In this document: piece after piece, positions 6,967 through 16,467 of the stretch
Numbering within the stretch: position 1 is the first letter of the stretch
Layout: each line of letters opens with the position of its first letter
DNA from: Dyadobacter jiangsuensis
GTDB taxonomy: Bacteria > Bacteroidota > Bacteroidia > Cytophagales > Spirosomataceae
Direction: 5' to 3'
DNA: 64,000 nt
Assembly (NCBI RefSeq): GCF_003014695.1
Contig: NZ_PYAS01000007.1
Location: 372,001-436,000 of the forward strand
The notes under the pieces: model-generated
What the model saw: the letters and a program-made list of their open reading frames with translations, nothing else
Told to the model about the DNA's origin: nothing
The model's database searches: none
Position numbers and translations under genes: made by a program

Positions 6967-8595
6967 ATGTATATGAAGAAAATCGCATTATTCATTGCCC
7001 TGGCCGTTGCCGGGGCCGCCTGCCGCCAGACATCCGAAAAGAAAACCGAGATCGCCGTCCGCGATACCACCATTACGGTCGAAAACTCTTTTACCGAGCT
7101 CTTTATCGACACCACTGCGCTGGCTTCCTACATTACCAAGCACTCCCTCGGCGATAGCCTGAATGCCAAGCTGCGCAGCTTCTACAACCATCGGAACTAC
7201 CAGTATGCCTGGTTTTTCCCCGACGGGGTGGCCGAATTTGTCCCGATTTTCCAAAGCTTGCGGAACGATTACATTCATTATTCGGGCGACAGCACGCTAT
7301 ACAATCCTTCGCTGGACAAAACCATCGACTCACTTTCGCAGCTGAAAAAGATCAGCCCCAACAATGCGCTGGTGGTGGACGCAGAGCTTGCATTGACCGA
7401 GCAGTTTTTCCGCTATACCGACCTCGCCTACTCCGGCGACCACAAAATCAACACCCAGGAACTCAACTGGTTTATCCCCCGCCGGAAGTTGAATCCCGAG
7501 GTTTTCCTGGATTCACTTTTGAAAAACAAAGGGCAGAATGTGGCATCTTACGAACCTGTCAACAGACATTACAATCTACTGAAACAGAAAGTTTTGCAAT
7601 ATTACACACTTACTAAAAACGGAGAGCCGGATACAGTCGCTACCACGAAGAAATTCCGAGAAGGCGACCGCGATACGCTCCTCGTAGCCCTGAAAAACCG
7701 CCTGCACTTGCTCGGTGACCTTCCCGAACCCGACAGCACGCCGGCATTTGACTCCACGCTGACTAACGCTGTTAGGCATTTCCAACAGCGCGTGGGCCAA
7801 AAACAGACGGGTGTTACCGGTCCCGCATTCTTTAAGGAGCTGAATGTTCCTGTAACGAGCCGCATCCGTCAGATGCTGATCAATATGGAACGCATTCGCT
7901 GGATGCCGGCCGCACCTCCTACCGATTACATTCTCGTAAACATTCCCGAATTTACCCTGCATGCTTACGAAGATGGCAAATTGTCATTCGATATGGTGGT
8001 AGTAGTGGGTTCCGAAGCCAATAGTACTGTCATTTTTTCAGGTACATTAAATCAGATCGTTTTCAGCCCTTACTGGAATGTCCCGACGAGTATTCTGAAA
8101 AAGGAAGTTTTGCCCGGAATCAAAAAGAATCCGAATTATCTGGCACGACACAATATGGAGTGGAATGGTGGCTCGGTGAGGCAGAAACCGGGCAAATCCA
8201 ACTCGCTGGGACTCGTAAAATTCCTGTTCCCGAACAGTTACAGCATTTATTTCCACGATACCCCCAGCAAAAGTCTCTTCAAGGAAAGTCAGCGGGCGTT
8301 CAGCCATGGATGCATCCGGCTTGCCGAACCTAAGAAAATGGCGGAATGGCTCCTGCGCCGCGACAGCACCTGGACGAACGAGAAAATTACCGAGGCAATG
8401 AATGCCGGAAAAGAGAAATATGTACGCCTCCGCGGCAAGAACGAGGTACCCGTTTTTATAGGCTATTTCACCTCCTGGGTGGATCAGCACGGCAATTTGC
8501 AGTTCCGCAAGGATGTATACGGACACGACCGCAAGATGGAAGAACGGTTGTTCGGCCCCGCCGAAATGCCCGTCGCCCAGGCTGTAACTCGCTGA
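6967..8595 (+). CDS. L,D-transpeptidase (YkuD/YcbB type) lipoprotein
   Basis: A 542-residue exported enzyme. KKIALFIALAVAGAACRQ is a lipoprotein signal with Cys19 as lipid anchor; ATG codons at 6967 and 6973 are both possible starts. The order of parts follows the long LdtD/YcbB family. A helical scaffolding region comes first, then a peptidoglycan-binding-like helical segment around residues 240-290 (HLLGDLPEPD...VRHFQQRVGQKQTGVTG). The YkuD catalytic domain spans about residues 315-500. The catalytic signature is complete: His430 in FHDTP, then SHGCIRL with nucleophile Cys449. The enzyme makes 3-3 cross-links in peptidoglycan or attaches proteins to it in the periplasm. It appears to be a single-gene unit. 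Confidence 0.92.
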   Translation: MYMKKIALFIALAVAGAACRQTSEKKTEIAVRDTTITVENSFTELFIDTTALASYITKHSLGDSLNAKLRSFYNHRNYQYAWFFPDGVAEFVPIFQSLRNDYIHYSGDSTLYNPSLDKTIDSLSQLKKISPNNALVVDAELALTEQFFRYTDLAYSGDHKINTQELNWFIPRRKLNPEVFLDSLLKNKGQNVASYEPVNRHYNLLKQKVLQYYTLTKNGEPDTVATTKKFREGDRDTLLVALKNRLHLLGDLPEPDSTPAFDSTLTNAVRHFQQRVGQKQTGVTGPAFFKELNVPVTSRIRQMLINMERIRWMPAAPPTDYILVNIPEFTLHAYEDGKLSFDMVVVVGSEANSTVIFSGTLNQIVFSPYWNVPTSILKKEVLPGIKKNPNYLARHNMEWNGGSVRQKPGKSNSLGLVKFLFPNSYSIYFHDTPSKSLFKESQRAFSHGCIRLAEPKKMAEWLLRRDSTWTNEKITEAMNAGKEKYVRLRGKNEVPVFIGYFTSWVDQHGNLQFRKDVYGHDRKMEERLFGPAEMPVAQAVTR

Positions 8596-8683
8596 CATTT
8601 TGGAGCAAGTGCGCGCTCCGGGCACGGTTTTGGTCAACAAAATATCCGAAAGCAGAGGTTACCTGCAGGTAAGCGGGTGGCGG

Positions 8684-8714
8684 TTGATATTCTGGGAAAG
8701 CCGCCTTACCTTTG
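8684..8714 (+). promoter_or_regulatory. Promoter of the TetR regulator gene
   Basis: TACCTTTG at 8707-8714 is a perfect TAnnTTTG -7 box. GTTG at 8683-8686 supplies the -33 element with a 20-bp spacer, the normal spacing in Bacteroidota. The TetR operator begins at the very next base. Confidence 0.6.
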
Positions 8715-8727
8715 CTAACATCGTTAG
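8715..8727. promoter_or_regulatory. TetR operator, copy 1 (autoregulation)
   Basis: CTAAC-ATC-GTTAG is a perfect inverted repeat placed directly after the -7 box, over the transcription start of the TetR gene. An almost identical element, TTAAC-ACC-GTTAG, lies upstream of the efflux operon at 9362. The pair is best explained as the binding site of this regulator. Confidence 0.6.
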
Positions 8728-8744
8728 GTAAATTTGGTATTACC

Positions 8745-9344
8745 ATGGGAATCCTCGAACGAAAAATACGGCAAAAAGAAAATATGCGGACCAATATCCT
8801 GGCGGTAGCCATGCAATTGGTCAAAGAAGAAGGCTGGCAATCCCTGTCAATCAGGAAGATAGCCGATGCCATCGAATACAGCGTACCGGTAATCTATGAT
8901 CACTTCGAAAATAAAGAAGCGATCCTCTTTGAACTTTCTATGGACGGTTTCCGGTTACTCGATAGATTACTGGAAAAAGACAAGCGCAAATATGCGGATC
9001 CGGAAGAGCGGCTAAGGGCCCACGCCGAAACTTACTGGAACTTTGCTTTCAAAAATCCCGAATACTATCAGCTCATGTACGGTTTGGGGATGCCTTGTTC
9101 AAGCCCGGGCAAAGCGAAGCCGGAATTCAACAGCTTTCGCGAACACATTGCCGAGGCGATTGAGGGAATCGTAAAAGATAATAAATCTTCAGATGAGGAA
9201 ACTTGCTTCAAAATTTATGCGTTCTGGTCAGTACTGCACGGCCTGATTTCGATCGTAATGATGCGCTGCTCGGATATCGACGACTCTCAAATGAACAAAA
9301 AAGTAATGGACGACACTGTTAACGCCTTCATCAAAAACCTGTAA
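8745..9344 (+). CDS. TetR/AcrR family repressor of the adjacent RND operon
   Basis: A 199-residue protein starting at the ATG at 8745. An upstream start at 8712 would overlap the operator and promoter. The N-terminal 60 residues are a TetR helix-turn-helix: NILAVAMQLVKEEGWQSLSI, then RKIADAIEYSVPVIYDHFEN and KEAILFELS. The remainder is helical and would bind the inducer (ETYWNFAFKNPEYYQLMYGLG is the typical alpha-6/7 region). Length is normal for the family. It directly precedes the tripartite efflux genes on the same strand, and matching palindromes precede both units. It very likely represses itself and the pump; the effector is unknown. Confidence 0.88.
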   Translation: MGILERKIRQKENMRTNILAVAMQLVKEEGWQSLSIRKIADAIEYSVPVIYDHFENKEAILFELSMDGFRLLDRLLEKDKRKYADPEERLRAHAETYWNFAFKNPEYYQLMYGLGMPCSSPGKAKPEFNSFREHIAEAIEGIVKDNKSSDEETCFKIYAFWSVLHGLISIVMMRCSDIDDSQMNKKVMDDTVNAFIKNL

Positions 9345-9361
9345 TTTTTTTTCCTTTTTGG

Positions 9362-9374
9362 TTAACACCGTTAG
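9362..9374. promoter_or_regulatory. TetR operator, copy 2 (efflux operon)
   Basis: TTAAC-ACC-GTTAG differs from the copy upstream of the TetR gene at two positions and has the same spacing. It follows a T-rich TTCCTTTTTG that aligns with the first copy's -7 box, and lies 61 bp before the adaptor start codon. Confidence 0.55.
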
Positions 9375-9435
9375 TATTAATAACTTCACTACCTATTCAC
9401 AAACAACTGATTATCACCGCAAAAAGTCCACATCC

Positions 9436-10617
9436 ATGAAAACCGTTCAACTAAAAAAAGCAAAAGGGCTAGCCGCATTCCTGCTACTAGCCGCGGGGTC
9501 CGCAGCCATATATAGCTGTGGTTCATCCACCGCCAATGCACCCGCTTCGGCACCGCCCGCTCAGGCGTTGCCGGTTATCACCGTTAGCGATCACGAAGTA
9601 ACCGCGCACCGTGAATTTACCGCCTCCATCCAGGGCAGCCGTGATATCGAGATCCGCCCGCAAGTGGATGGCTACCTCGACCGCATCTCCGTAGACGAAG
9701 GCGCGTACGTACGCAAGGGACAAGTCCTCTTCCACATCGACGCCCGCCCATATACCGAGCAGCTCAACACAGCGAAAGCCAGTCTGCAATCGGCGAAGGC
9801 TGCGTTGGAAAGCGCATCGATCAACGTTGAAAAGCTCACGCCGCTGGTAGCCAACAAAGTAGTTTCCGATGTTCAGCTGAAAACCGCGAAAGCGGCATAC
9901 GACGCGGCAAAGGCCAATGTTGCACAAGCACAGGCAGCTGTCGACGCAGCGAAAATCAACGTAGGTTATACTTCGGTAACGGCCCCGGCCGATGGTTATA
10001 TCGGGATTATCCCTTTCAAAACCGGTAGCCTCGTGGGCAAGAACAACGTGGAGGCTTTGACAGTCCTCTCGGAAACGAAAGACATCCACGTGTACTTCTC
10101 CATGAGCGAGCTCGACTTCCTGGATTTCAAGCAGGAATTTGAAGGAAACACCATCGAGCAGAAGATCAAGCATATACCGGCGGTTGAACTCGTATTGGCC
10201 GACAACAGCATTTATCCTCAAAAAGGAAAAGTGGAAGTCGTTGAAGGACAATTCGATAAAACCATGGGCGCGATCAACTTCCGTGCCACGTTCCCGAATG
10301 GCAACGGCTTGCTTCGCTCGGGTAATACGGGCAGGATCCGCATTCCGCGCCAGCTGGCGAAATCGGTGCTGATACCGCAGGAAGCCACTTTCGAATTGCA
10401 GGACAAAGTGCTGGTTTACACCGTACTCGACAGCAACAAGGTGGAAGGCCGCCCTGTGACGGTCGCCGATCGCAGCGGACGCTACTACCTGATTTCGAAA
10501 GGCTTGAAACCCGGAGAGAAGATCGTATACTCAGGACTTGACAGGTTGCGCGACGGAATGGCCATTGCACCGCAGAAAATGTCGATGGACAGTCTGCTGC
10601 ACGCCAATCCGATCTGA
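9436..10617 (+). CDS. RND efflux periplasmic adaptor (membrane fusion protein)
   Basis: A 393-residue lipoprotein; the ATG at 9436 gives a clean lipoprotein signal ending AAIYSCGSS. Regions appear in the usual order for AcrA/MexA. First comes a beta-barrel/lipoyl half (IEIRPQVDGYLDRISVDEGAYVRKGQ, split in the chain). A long alpha-hairpin (LNTAKASLQSAKAALESASI ... AKANVAQAQAAVDAAKINV) follows. The second lipoyl half contains VTAPADGYIGIIPF. A beta-barrel and a membrane-proximal domain close the chain (GLKPGEKIVYSGLDRLRDGM). It links the inner-membrane pump to the outer-membrane channel. It is the first gene of the pump operon, separated from the permease gene by 136 bp. That gap holds only a short CCCCGT/ACGGGG hairpin. 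Confidence 0.93.
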   Translation: MKTVQLKKAKGLAAFLLLAAGSAAIYSCGSSTANAPASAPPAQALPVITVSDHEVTAHREFTASIQGSRDIEIRPQVDGYLDRISVDEGAYVRKGQVLFHIDARPYTEQLNTAKASLQSAKAALESASINVEKLTPLVANKVVSDVQLKTAKAAYDAAKANVAQAQAAVDAAKINVGYTSVTAPADGYIGIIPFKTGSLVGKNNVEALTVLSETKDIHVYFSMSELDFLDFKQEFEGNTIEQKIKHIPAVELVLADNSIYPQKGKVEVVEGQFDKTMGAINFRATFPNGNGLLRSGNTGRIRIPRQLAKSVLIPQEATFELQDKVLVYTVLDSNKVEGRPVTVADRSGRYYLISKGLKPGEKIVYSGLDRLRDGMAIAPQKMSMDSLLHANPI

Positions 10618-10753
10618 CCAGCCGGGTGTAAAAGGTTCACGAATTCCACACCAATGAGCAGAGCACCATCGCATTACCAAATGCGGTGGACCGCTCCCGC
10701 TTTGCCAAAACACTCGATCATGAGCCCCGTGAACGGGGACAAATTCCAATAAT

Positions 10754-13700
10754 ATGTTTCAGAAATTTATAGAAAGGCCCGTCCTTTCGACGGTAATATC
10801 CATCCTGATATTGCTCCTGGGGATCATATCGCTCACTACGCTGCCGATAACGAAATTCCCCGACATCGCGCCGCCGACGGTCCAGGTGACCGCCGTATAT
10901 CCGGGAGCGAACGCAGAAGTAGTTGCCCGCGCAGTGGCGACACCCATCGAAGAAGCCGTGAACGGGGTTGAGAACATGACTTACATGACGTCGTCGTCCA
11001 ACAACGATGGTACCATGGCGCTCAACGTGTATTTCAAACAGGGCACCGACCCGGATATCGCGGCCGTAAACGTGCAAAACCGCGTTTCCAAAGCGGTAAG
11101 CCAGATTCCGCAAGAGGTTGTTCAAGCCGGTATCTCTACGCAAAAGCAACAAAACTCGATCATCATGTTCGTGGCGCTTTCGAGCGAGGACAGCACTTAC
11201 GACGAGACGTTCCTTTTGAACTATATTAAAATTAACCTGGTACCTCAGCTGCAACGTATACCGGGGGTCGGTCAGGCGCAGCCATTCGGTACGCGCGATT
11301 ATTCAATGCGTATCTGGCTTAAACCGGACCGCCTCGCAGCTTATGGATTATCGCCTCAGGAAGTAACAGGTGCCATTCGTGAGCAAAGCCTTGAAGCGGC
11401 CCCGGGTCGTTTGGGTGAAGCGAGTAAAGAGGTTTTTGAATATGTTTTGAAATACAAAGGAAAACTCACGCAAAACAAAGAATATGAGGACATTATCATC
11501 AAAGCCAACAGCGATGGCTCGGTGATCCGCCTCAAAGACGTAGCGCGGGTTGAATTCGGTTCTTATACCTACTCTTCGAATGGTAAACTGAATGGCAATG
11601 CATCGTCCGGTGTGGCTGTGTTCCAGACTGCCGGTACCAATGCGAACGACATTCTGATCCAGGCGGAGAAACTGGTCGAAGATTTTTCCAAAACATTGCC
11701 AAAAGGCCTGAAAACGACCATCATGTACAACTCGAAGGACTTCCTCGACGAGTCGATCAACCAGGTACGTTCAACACTTTTCGAGGCATTCATCCTCGTG
11801 TTTATCGTCGTGTTCATCTTCTTGCAGGACTTCCGCTCGACCTTGATCCCGGCCATCGCTGTTCCGGTGGCGATCATCGGTACGTTCTTCTTCATGCAGC
11901 TTTTCGGCTTCACGATCAACTTCCTGACGCTCTTTGCATTGGTACTCGCGATCGGTATCGTGGTGGATGACGCCATTGTGGTCGTCGAGGCGGTGCACTC
12001 GAAGATGGAGCGAACGAACCTGGCTGCCAAACCGGCTACAATCGAATCAATGAACGAGATTTCGGGCGCGATCATTTCGATCACCCTCGTGATGGCCGCG
12101 GTGTTCGTGCCGGTCGGTTTCATGCAGGGCCCGGCAGGGGTATTCTACCGACAGTTTGCATTTACATTAGCCATAGCCATTTTGATTTCCGCGCTGAACG
12201 CGTTGACGCTCAGCCCTGCGCTAACCGCGCTTTTCCTGAAAAATCCGCATGCCGAAGAAGGCCATGGCGGCAAACGGAAAGGTTTCAGTGCACGCTTCTT
12301 TGCCGCATTCAATGCAGGTTTTGAATCGATGACCGGCCGTTATGTAAAAAGCCTTCAATTCCTGATTCGCCAGAAATGGGTAACCATCATCGGGCTGATC
12401 GTGATCTCGGGAACGACCTTCTGGCTGACCAAAACCACGCCTACCGGTTTTATTCCTACCGAAGACCAGGGCTTCCTCCTGTACGCGCTCAACACGCCTC
12501 CGGGCAGCTCGCTCGACCGTACGTCGAAAGCGATGGCGCAGGTGGACAGCATCGTGAAAAAGTCGCCTATCGCCGATCAGCGCTACATTGTGGAGGGTAT
12601 GAACATCATTTCGAACTCCAACGCGTCGCCTTACGGTGTAGGATTTATCCGCATGAAACCGAAGGAACAACGCGGCGAGGTGCAGGATTTCAACCAGATC
12701 GTGGGTATGATGTCGCAGCAGGTACGGTCGGTGAACGACGCGAATGCGTTCTTCTTCACCTTCCCTACCGTGGATGGTTTCGGTAACGTCAGTGGTTTCG
12801 AATTTATGCTCCAAGACCGTGGAAACGGTTCCCTGGAAAAGCTCAGCAATACAACCAATGCATTCATCGGCGCATTGATGCAGCGTCCGGAGATCGCCTA
12901 TGCGTTCACCACGTTCGCAACCGGTAACCCGCAATTCCAGTTAGAAGTAGATAATGCCAAAGCGAAACAATTGAATGTACCGGTCAACGAATTGCTGCAA
13001 ACGCTGCAAATCTATTATGGTTCGAGCTTCGTGTCGGATTTCAACCGGTTTGGAAAATACTACCGCGTGATGGCGCAGGCTGATCCGACCTACCGTAAAG
13101 ATCCGCAATCGCTGGATGGTATTTATGTTAAAAACACCGAAGGCGAAATGGTACCGGCCAACCAGCTCGTAAGGCTGAAACGCGTATTCGGACCAGAAAC
13201 CGTAACCCGCAACAACCTGTACAATGCGGTGATGATCAACGGAACTCCGAAACCGGGTTACAGTACCGGTGACGCCATCCGCGCCGTGCAGGAAACCGCT
13301 GAAAAGGTGCTGCCGAACAACTACAAAACCGAATGGACCGGTATGACGCGTGAGGAAATTAACTCCGGCTCGCAGATCATCCTGATCTTCGTATTGAGCC
13401 TCGTGTTCGTGTACTTCCTGCTCGCCGCACAGTACGAAAGCTACATCCTGCCGCTGGCCGTGATCCTTACGATTCCGCTGGGCGTATTCGGGTCGATGGT
13501 ATTCATCAACTGGATGGGCATTGAAAACAATATCTACGTGCAGGTCGGTTTGATCATGCTCGTGGGCTTGCTCGCCAAAAACGCGATCCTGATCATCGAA
13601 TACGCCGTGCAGCGACGCGAGGCCGGCATGAGCATTGTCGAATCGGCATTGGAAGCTTCACGCCTGCGTCTGCGCCCGATCCTGATGACCTCGTTCGCAT

Positions 13701-13912
13701 TCATCGTCGGTCTCTTGCCGCTGATGCGCGCTACCGGTGGTTCAGCATTAGGGAACCGTTCGATCGGTACCGGTGCGGTAGGCGGAATGCTCACGGGCGT
13801 AATCTTCGGGGTGTTCGTAATCCCGGTATTGTACGTGATCTTCCAGTATTTGCAGGAAAAAGTCGTCAAAAAACCGGCTAAGCCGGAACTGGTTGAAGCA
13901 GAACTCCCATAG
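10754..13912 (+). CDS. RND multidrug efflux permease, HAE1 family (AcrB/MexB-like)
   Basis: A 1052-residue inner-membrane proton antiporter of standard family length. It begins with the conserved MFQKFIERPVLSTVISILIL, followed by the first periplasmic porter region (PTVQVTAVYPGANAEVVARA). The TM4 motif FALVLAIGIVVDDAIVVVEA contains the paired Asp residues of the proton relay. The second half repeats the layout (GLIMLVGLLAKNAILIIEYA) and includes the TM10-equivalent Lys. It ends in a short basic tail after TM12. The trimer captures substrates from the periplasm and the outer membrane-facing leaflet. Substrates are probably amphiphilic drugs, but specificity is not readable. It is the central gene of the TetR-controlled operon. 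Confidence 0.95.
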   Translation: MFQKFIERPVLSTVISILILLLGIISLTTLPITKFPDIAPPTVQVTAVYPGANAEVVARAVATPIEEAVNGVENMTYMTSSSNNDGTMALNVYFKQGTDPDIAAVNVQNRVSKAVSQIPQEVVQAGISTQKQQNSIIMFVALSSEDSTYDETFLLNYIKINLVPQLQRIPGVGQAQPFGTRDYSMRIWLKPDRLAAYGLSPQEVTGAIREQSLEAAPGRLGEASKEVFEYVLKYKGKLTQNKEYEDIIIKANSDGSVIRLKDVARVEFGSYTYSSNGKLNGNASSGVAVFQTAGTNANDILIQAEKLVEDFSKTLPKGLKTTIMYNSKDFLDESINQVRSTLFEAFILVFIVVFIFLQDFRSTLIPAIAVPVAIIGTFFFMQLFGFTINFLTLFALVLAIGIVVDDAIVVVEAVHSKMERTNLAAKPATIESMNEISGAIISITLVMAAVFVPVGFMQGPAGVFYRQFAFTLAIAILISALNALTLSPALTALFLKNPHAEEGHGGKRKGFSARFFAAFNAGFESMTGRYVKSLQFLIRQKWVTIIGLIVISGTTFWLTKTTPTGFIPTEDQGFLLYALNTPPGSSLDRTSKAMAQVDSIVKKSPIADQRYIVEGMNIISNSNASPYGVGFIRMKPKEQRGEVQDFNQIVGMMSQQVRSVNDANAFFFTFPTVDGFGNVSGFEFMLQDRGNGSLEKLSNTTNAFIGALMQRPEIAYAFTTFATGNPQFQLEVDNAKAKQLNVPVNELLQTLQIYYGSSFVSDFNRFGKYYRVMAQADPTYRKDPQSLDGIYVKNTEGEMVPANQLVRLKRVFGPETVTRNNLYNAVMINGTPKPGYSTGDAIRAVQETAEKVLPNNYKTEWTGMTREEINSGSQIILIFVLSLVFVYFLLAAQYESYILPLAVILTIPLGVFGSMVFINWMGIENNIYVQVGLIMLVGLLAKNAILIIEYAVQRREAGMSIVESALEASRLRLRPILMTSFAFIVGLLPLMRATGGSALGNRSIGTGAVGGMLTGVIFGVFVIPVLYVIFQYLQEKVVKKPAKPELVEAELP

Positions 13913-13966
13913 TGGCGCCTGCTTCGGCCCCAACAAGCGATGACTATTTTATTTAAGATTAACATC

Positions 13967-15388
13967 ATGAAAAATACATTCAGATTAACGCAAATACCCG
14001 TTCTGATTACGTTGGTAACCCTGCTTGCCTCTTGCAAGGTGAGCAAGGATTACCAGCGCCCGGAACTGGCACTGCCCACCGAATACCGCAGCGTGCCTTT
14101 CGGCGACACCGCTACCATTGCGGATATGGGCTGGAAGGAATTCTTCCCCGATACGACGCTGCAACGGCTTATCGAGCGCGGCATTACCTATAATTATGAC
14201 CTGCAAATCGCGCTGAAACGCATCGACATTGCGCAGCAGCAGGTGAAACAGGCCAAAATGCTGCAACTCCCCCGCCTGGACCTGCGCATTGCAGGCACGT
14301 ACAACCGCCCTTCGAGCAATAGTTTGAACGGGATCAGCGCGAGCAGCTTCCTCGGTGCGAAACACATCGAAAACTACATTGCAGCGGTAGACCTGTCATG
14401 GGAAGCCGATATCTGGGGCAAGATCCGTCGCCAGCAGCAGGCAACTATGGGCCAGTACCTGCAAACCTATGAAGCGACCAAAGCCGTACAAACGCGCCTG
14501 GTAGCCGACATTGCAAGAGGGTTCTTCAACCTGCTTATGCTCGACAAACAGCTCGAAGTAGCCAAACACAACCTCGAACTGAGCAACAATACCTTAAAAT
14601 TGACCACCCTGCTGAAAGACGCCGGCGAAGTAACGTCGCTCTCGGTACAGCAATCGGAAGCGCAGCGCGAGGCCATTGCGTTGCTTATTCCACAACTCGA
14701 ACAGGACATTACCATTCAGGAAAATGCATTGCAAGTCCTGACCGGCCAAATGCCCAATGCGATCGATCGCAAGGTAAAACTCGCGGATTTCAAAGCGAAC
14801 GACAGCCTCGCCACCGGCGTTCCGGCAGCATTGGTAAGTCGTCGCCCGGATGTGCGCGCAGCCGAAATGTCGGTGCTCATAGCGAACGCCCAACTAGGTG
14901 TAGCCCAGGCGAGCATGTACCCATCGCTCATTATTTCCGCAAGCGGGGGTATCGAATCGTTCAAATCGAGCAACTGGTTCAACATTCCGGGTTCGTTGTT
15001 CGGCATCGCGGCAGGTACCATTGCCCGGCCCATTTTCGCCAGACGCCAGTTGAAAACCAACCTGGAAGTAGCCAAAATCGAACGGGAACAATCGGTACTC
15101 GAATTCCGCCAGTCGGTTTTGAATGCGGTGGGTGAAGTTTCCAACTCACTGGTTCAGACCCAGAAGTTGAAAGAACAGGAAGCCATCGCCAGCAATCAGG
15201 TGAACATCCTTACTCAGGCCATTTCGAATGCGCAGCTCCTTTACCAGAGCGATATGGCCAACTACCTGGAAGTGATCACGGCGCAAGGCAATGCATTGCA
15301 GGCCGAGCTCAACCTCGCATTTATCCGCAGCCAGTCGCTCGTAGCGCGCGTAGACCTCTACCGCAGTCTGGGCGGCGGCTGGAAATAA
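13967..15388 (+). CDS. Outer-membrane efflux channel, NodT/OprM family lipoprotein
   Basis: A 473-residue protein; the ATG at 13967 precedes a lipoprotein signal (ITLVTLLASCKVS). The mature start KDYQRPELALPTEYR matches the typical OprM/CusC opening with P-x-x-P-x-x-Y/F. Two homologous halves of coiled-coil helices follow: RIDIAQQQVKQAKMLQLPRL in the first, and VSRRPDVRAAEMSVLIANAQ followed by LGVAQASMYPSL in the second. The RRPDVRAAE signature is near residue 300. The trimer forms the outer-membrane exit duct for the pump encoded just upstream. It is the last gene of the operon and is followed by a bidirectional terminator shared with rpiA. Confidence 0.93.
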   Translation: MKNTFRLTQIPVLITLVTLLASCKVSKDYQRPELALPTEYRSVPFGDTATIADMGWKEFFPDTTLQRLIERGITYNYDLQIALKRIDIAQQQVKQAKMLQLPRLDLRIAGTYNRPSSNSLNGISASSFLGAKHIENYIAAVDLSWEADIWGKIRRQQQATMGQYLQTYEATKAVQTRLVADIARGFFNLLMLDKQLEVAKHNLELSNNTLKLTTLLKDAGEVTSLSVQQSEAQREAIALLIPQLEQDITIQENALQVLTGQMPNAIDRKVKLADFKANDSLATGVPAALVSRRPDVRAAEMSVLIANAQLGVAQASMYPSLIISASGGIESFKSSNWFNIPGSLFGIAAGTIARPIFARRQLKTNLEVAKIEREQSVLEFRQSVLNAVGEVSNSLVQTQKLKEQEAIASNQVNILTQAISNAQLLYQSDMANYLEVITAQGNALQAELNLAFIRSQSLVARVDLYRSLGGGWK

Positions 15389-15448
15389 GCATTCCAATCA
15401 GACCTACATACACTATGGTTAGCGTCTTTGTTAAGTGTAGTTAAGCAC

Positions 15449-15484
15449 AAAAAGCCGTTGGACTCGATCCGACGGCTTTTGTAT
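15449..15484. terminator. Bidirectional terminator between efflux operon and rpiA
   Basis: AAAAGCCGT and ACGGCTTTT form a stem with an additional GGA/TCC pairing inside, with A/T runs on both sides. It separates the convergent efflux operon and rpiA and should work on both strands. Confidence 0.8.
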
Positions 15485-15501
15485 TTTACACTAAATGTCT
15501 T

Positions 15502-16182
15502 TCAGAGCTTCGTAAATGATTCGGTACTATCACCCACACCCATGATCACGCGTGTAGCGATATTGATAAACAATCCATGCTCCACGACGCCGACAATGCG
15601 GGTTAGCTGGTCAGCCAGTCCAGCCGGATCTTGTATCAGCCCGAAATCCCCGTCGATCAGCACATTACCCTGCTCGGTAATCAATGGCTTGCCATCCACC
15701 TCCCGGATTTTACCTGTCCCGTTTAACTTCTTAATCTGAGCCAACACATAGTTCTGCGCGTAAGGAATCACTTCAACAGGCACTGTAAACTTGCCCAGGA
15801 ACTCGACTTTTTTGGTAGAATCCGTGATAATAATTTCCTGCTTCGAGAGCGAAGCGACTACCTTCTCTTTCAGTAAAAAACTGCCGCCGCCCTTGATCAG
15901 CTGCAAATCGGCAGTAAACTCATCGGCGCCATCGATCGTAATATCGATCGAATCCACGTCTTCGATTTTCAGCAAAGGAATATTCAACGACTCGGCCAGT
16001 TCACGCGTCTTTTCGGAAGTGGGTACACCTTTGATATCCAGCCCATTTTTCACCAATTCCCCGATTTCGGCAATGGCAATATAAGCCGAGCTGCCGGAGC
16101 CGAGGCCCACGATCTGGCCAGTGGAAAGGTATTTGACCGCCTCTTTCGCGGCTAGTATTTTTTCGTTTTTCAGGTCTTTCAT
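15502..16182 (-). CDS. rpiA: Ribose-5-phosphate isomerase A
   Basis: A 226-residue cytosolic enzyme of the pentose phosphate pathway that interconverts ribose 5-phosphate and ribulose 5-phosphate. The ATG at 16182 gives the family's usual length; an upstream extension to 16245 lacks homology features. Diagnostic motifs are all present: IVGLGSGSSAYIAI near the N-terminus (phosphate loop), DITIDGADEFTADLQLIKGG with catalytic Asp residues, and LLKEKVVASLSKQEIIITDSTKK. The motif GVVEHGLFINIATRVIMG lies near the C-terminus. It is transcribed alone toward the efflux operon. Confidence 0.95.
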   Translation of the reverse strand: MKDLKNEKILAAKEAVKYLSTGQIVGLGSGSSAYIAIAEIGELVKNGLDIKGVPTSEKTRELAESLNIPLLKIEDVDSIDITIDGADEFTADLQLIKGGGSFLLKEKVVASLSKQEIIITDSTKKVEFLGKFTVPVEVIPYAQNYVLAQIKKLNGTGKIREVDGKPLITEQGNVLIDGDFGLIQDPAGLADQLTRIVGVVEHGLFINIATRVIMGVGDSTESFTKL

Positions 16183-16393
16183 TTTTGATTCTAAATTCTG
16201 ATGATCCGCTTCTTCCCGGCCCGTCAATCTGAGAATGTTTCCCAAATTAGCATCAGACCAAGCACTATGCTAAGAATAGCTGAAAACACAAGTTTGGGAG
16301 TACTATTTACAAAGCTCCGATCTTGCCTGAATAATTTGCTCGCTCCGATCCCCCTATCCACAAAAGCCATTCACGCGGCAAGGTTTTTGCATA

Positions 16394-16426
16394 GTAACCA
16401 GCAAAGGAAGACCTTTTGCTGGTTAC
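16394..16426. repeat. Perfect 12-bp inverted repeat upstream of a small gene
   Basis: GTAACCAGCAAA (16394-16405) and TTTGCTGGTTAC (16415-16426) are exact reverse complements around a 9-base loop. No T-tract follows, so it is more like an operator or a 5'-leader hairpin than a terminator. It ends 41 bp before the small gene at 16468. Confidence 0.6.
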
Positions 16427-16467
16427 CAGAACGTATTTTCAGATAAACCACTCATAACAACAGCCTT

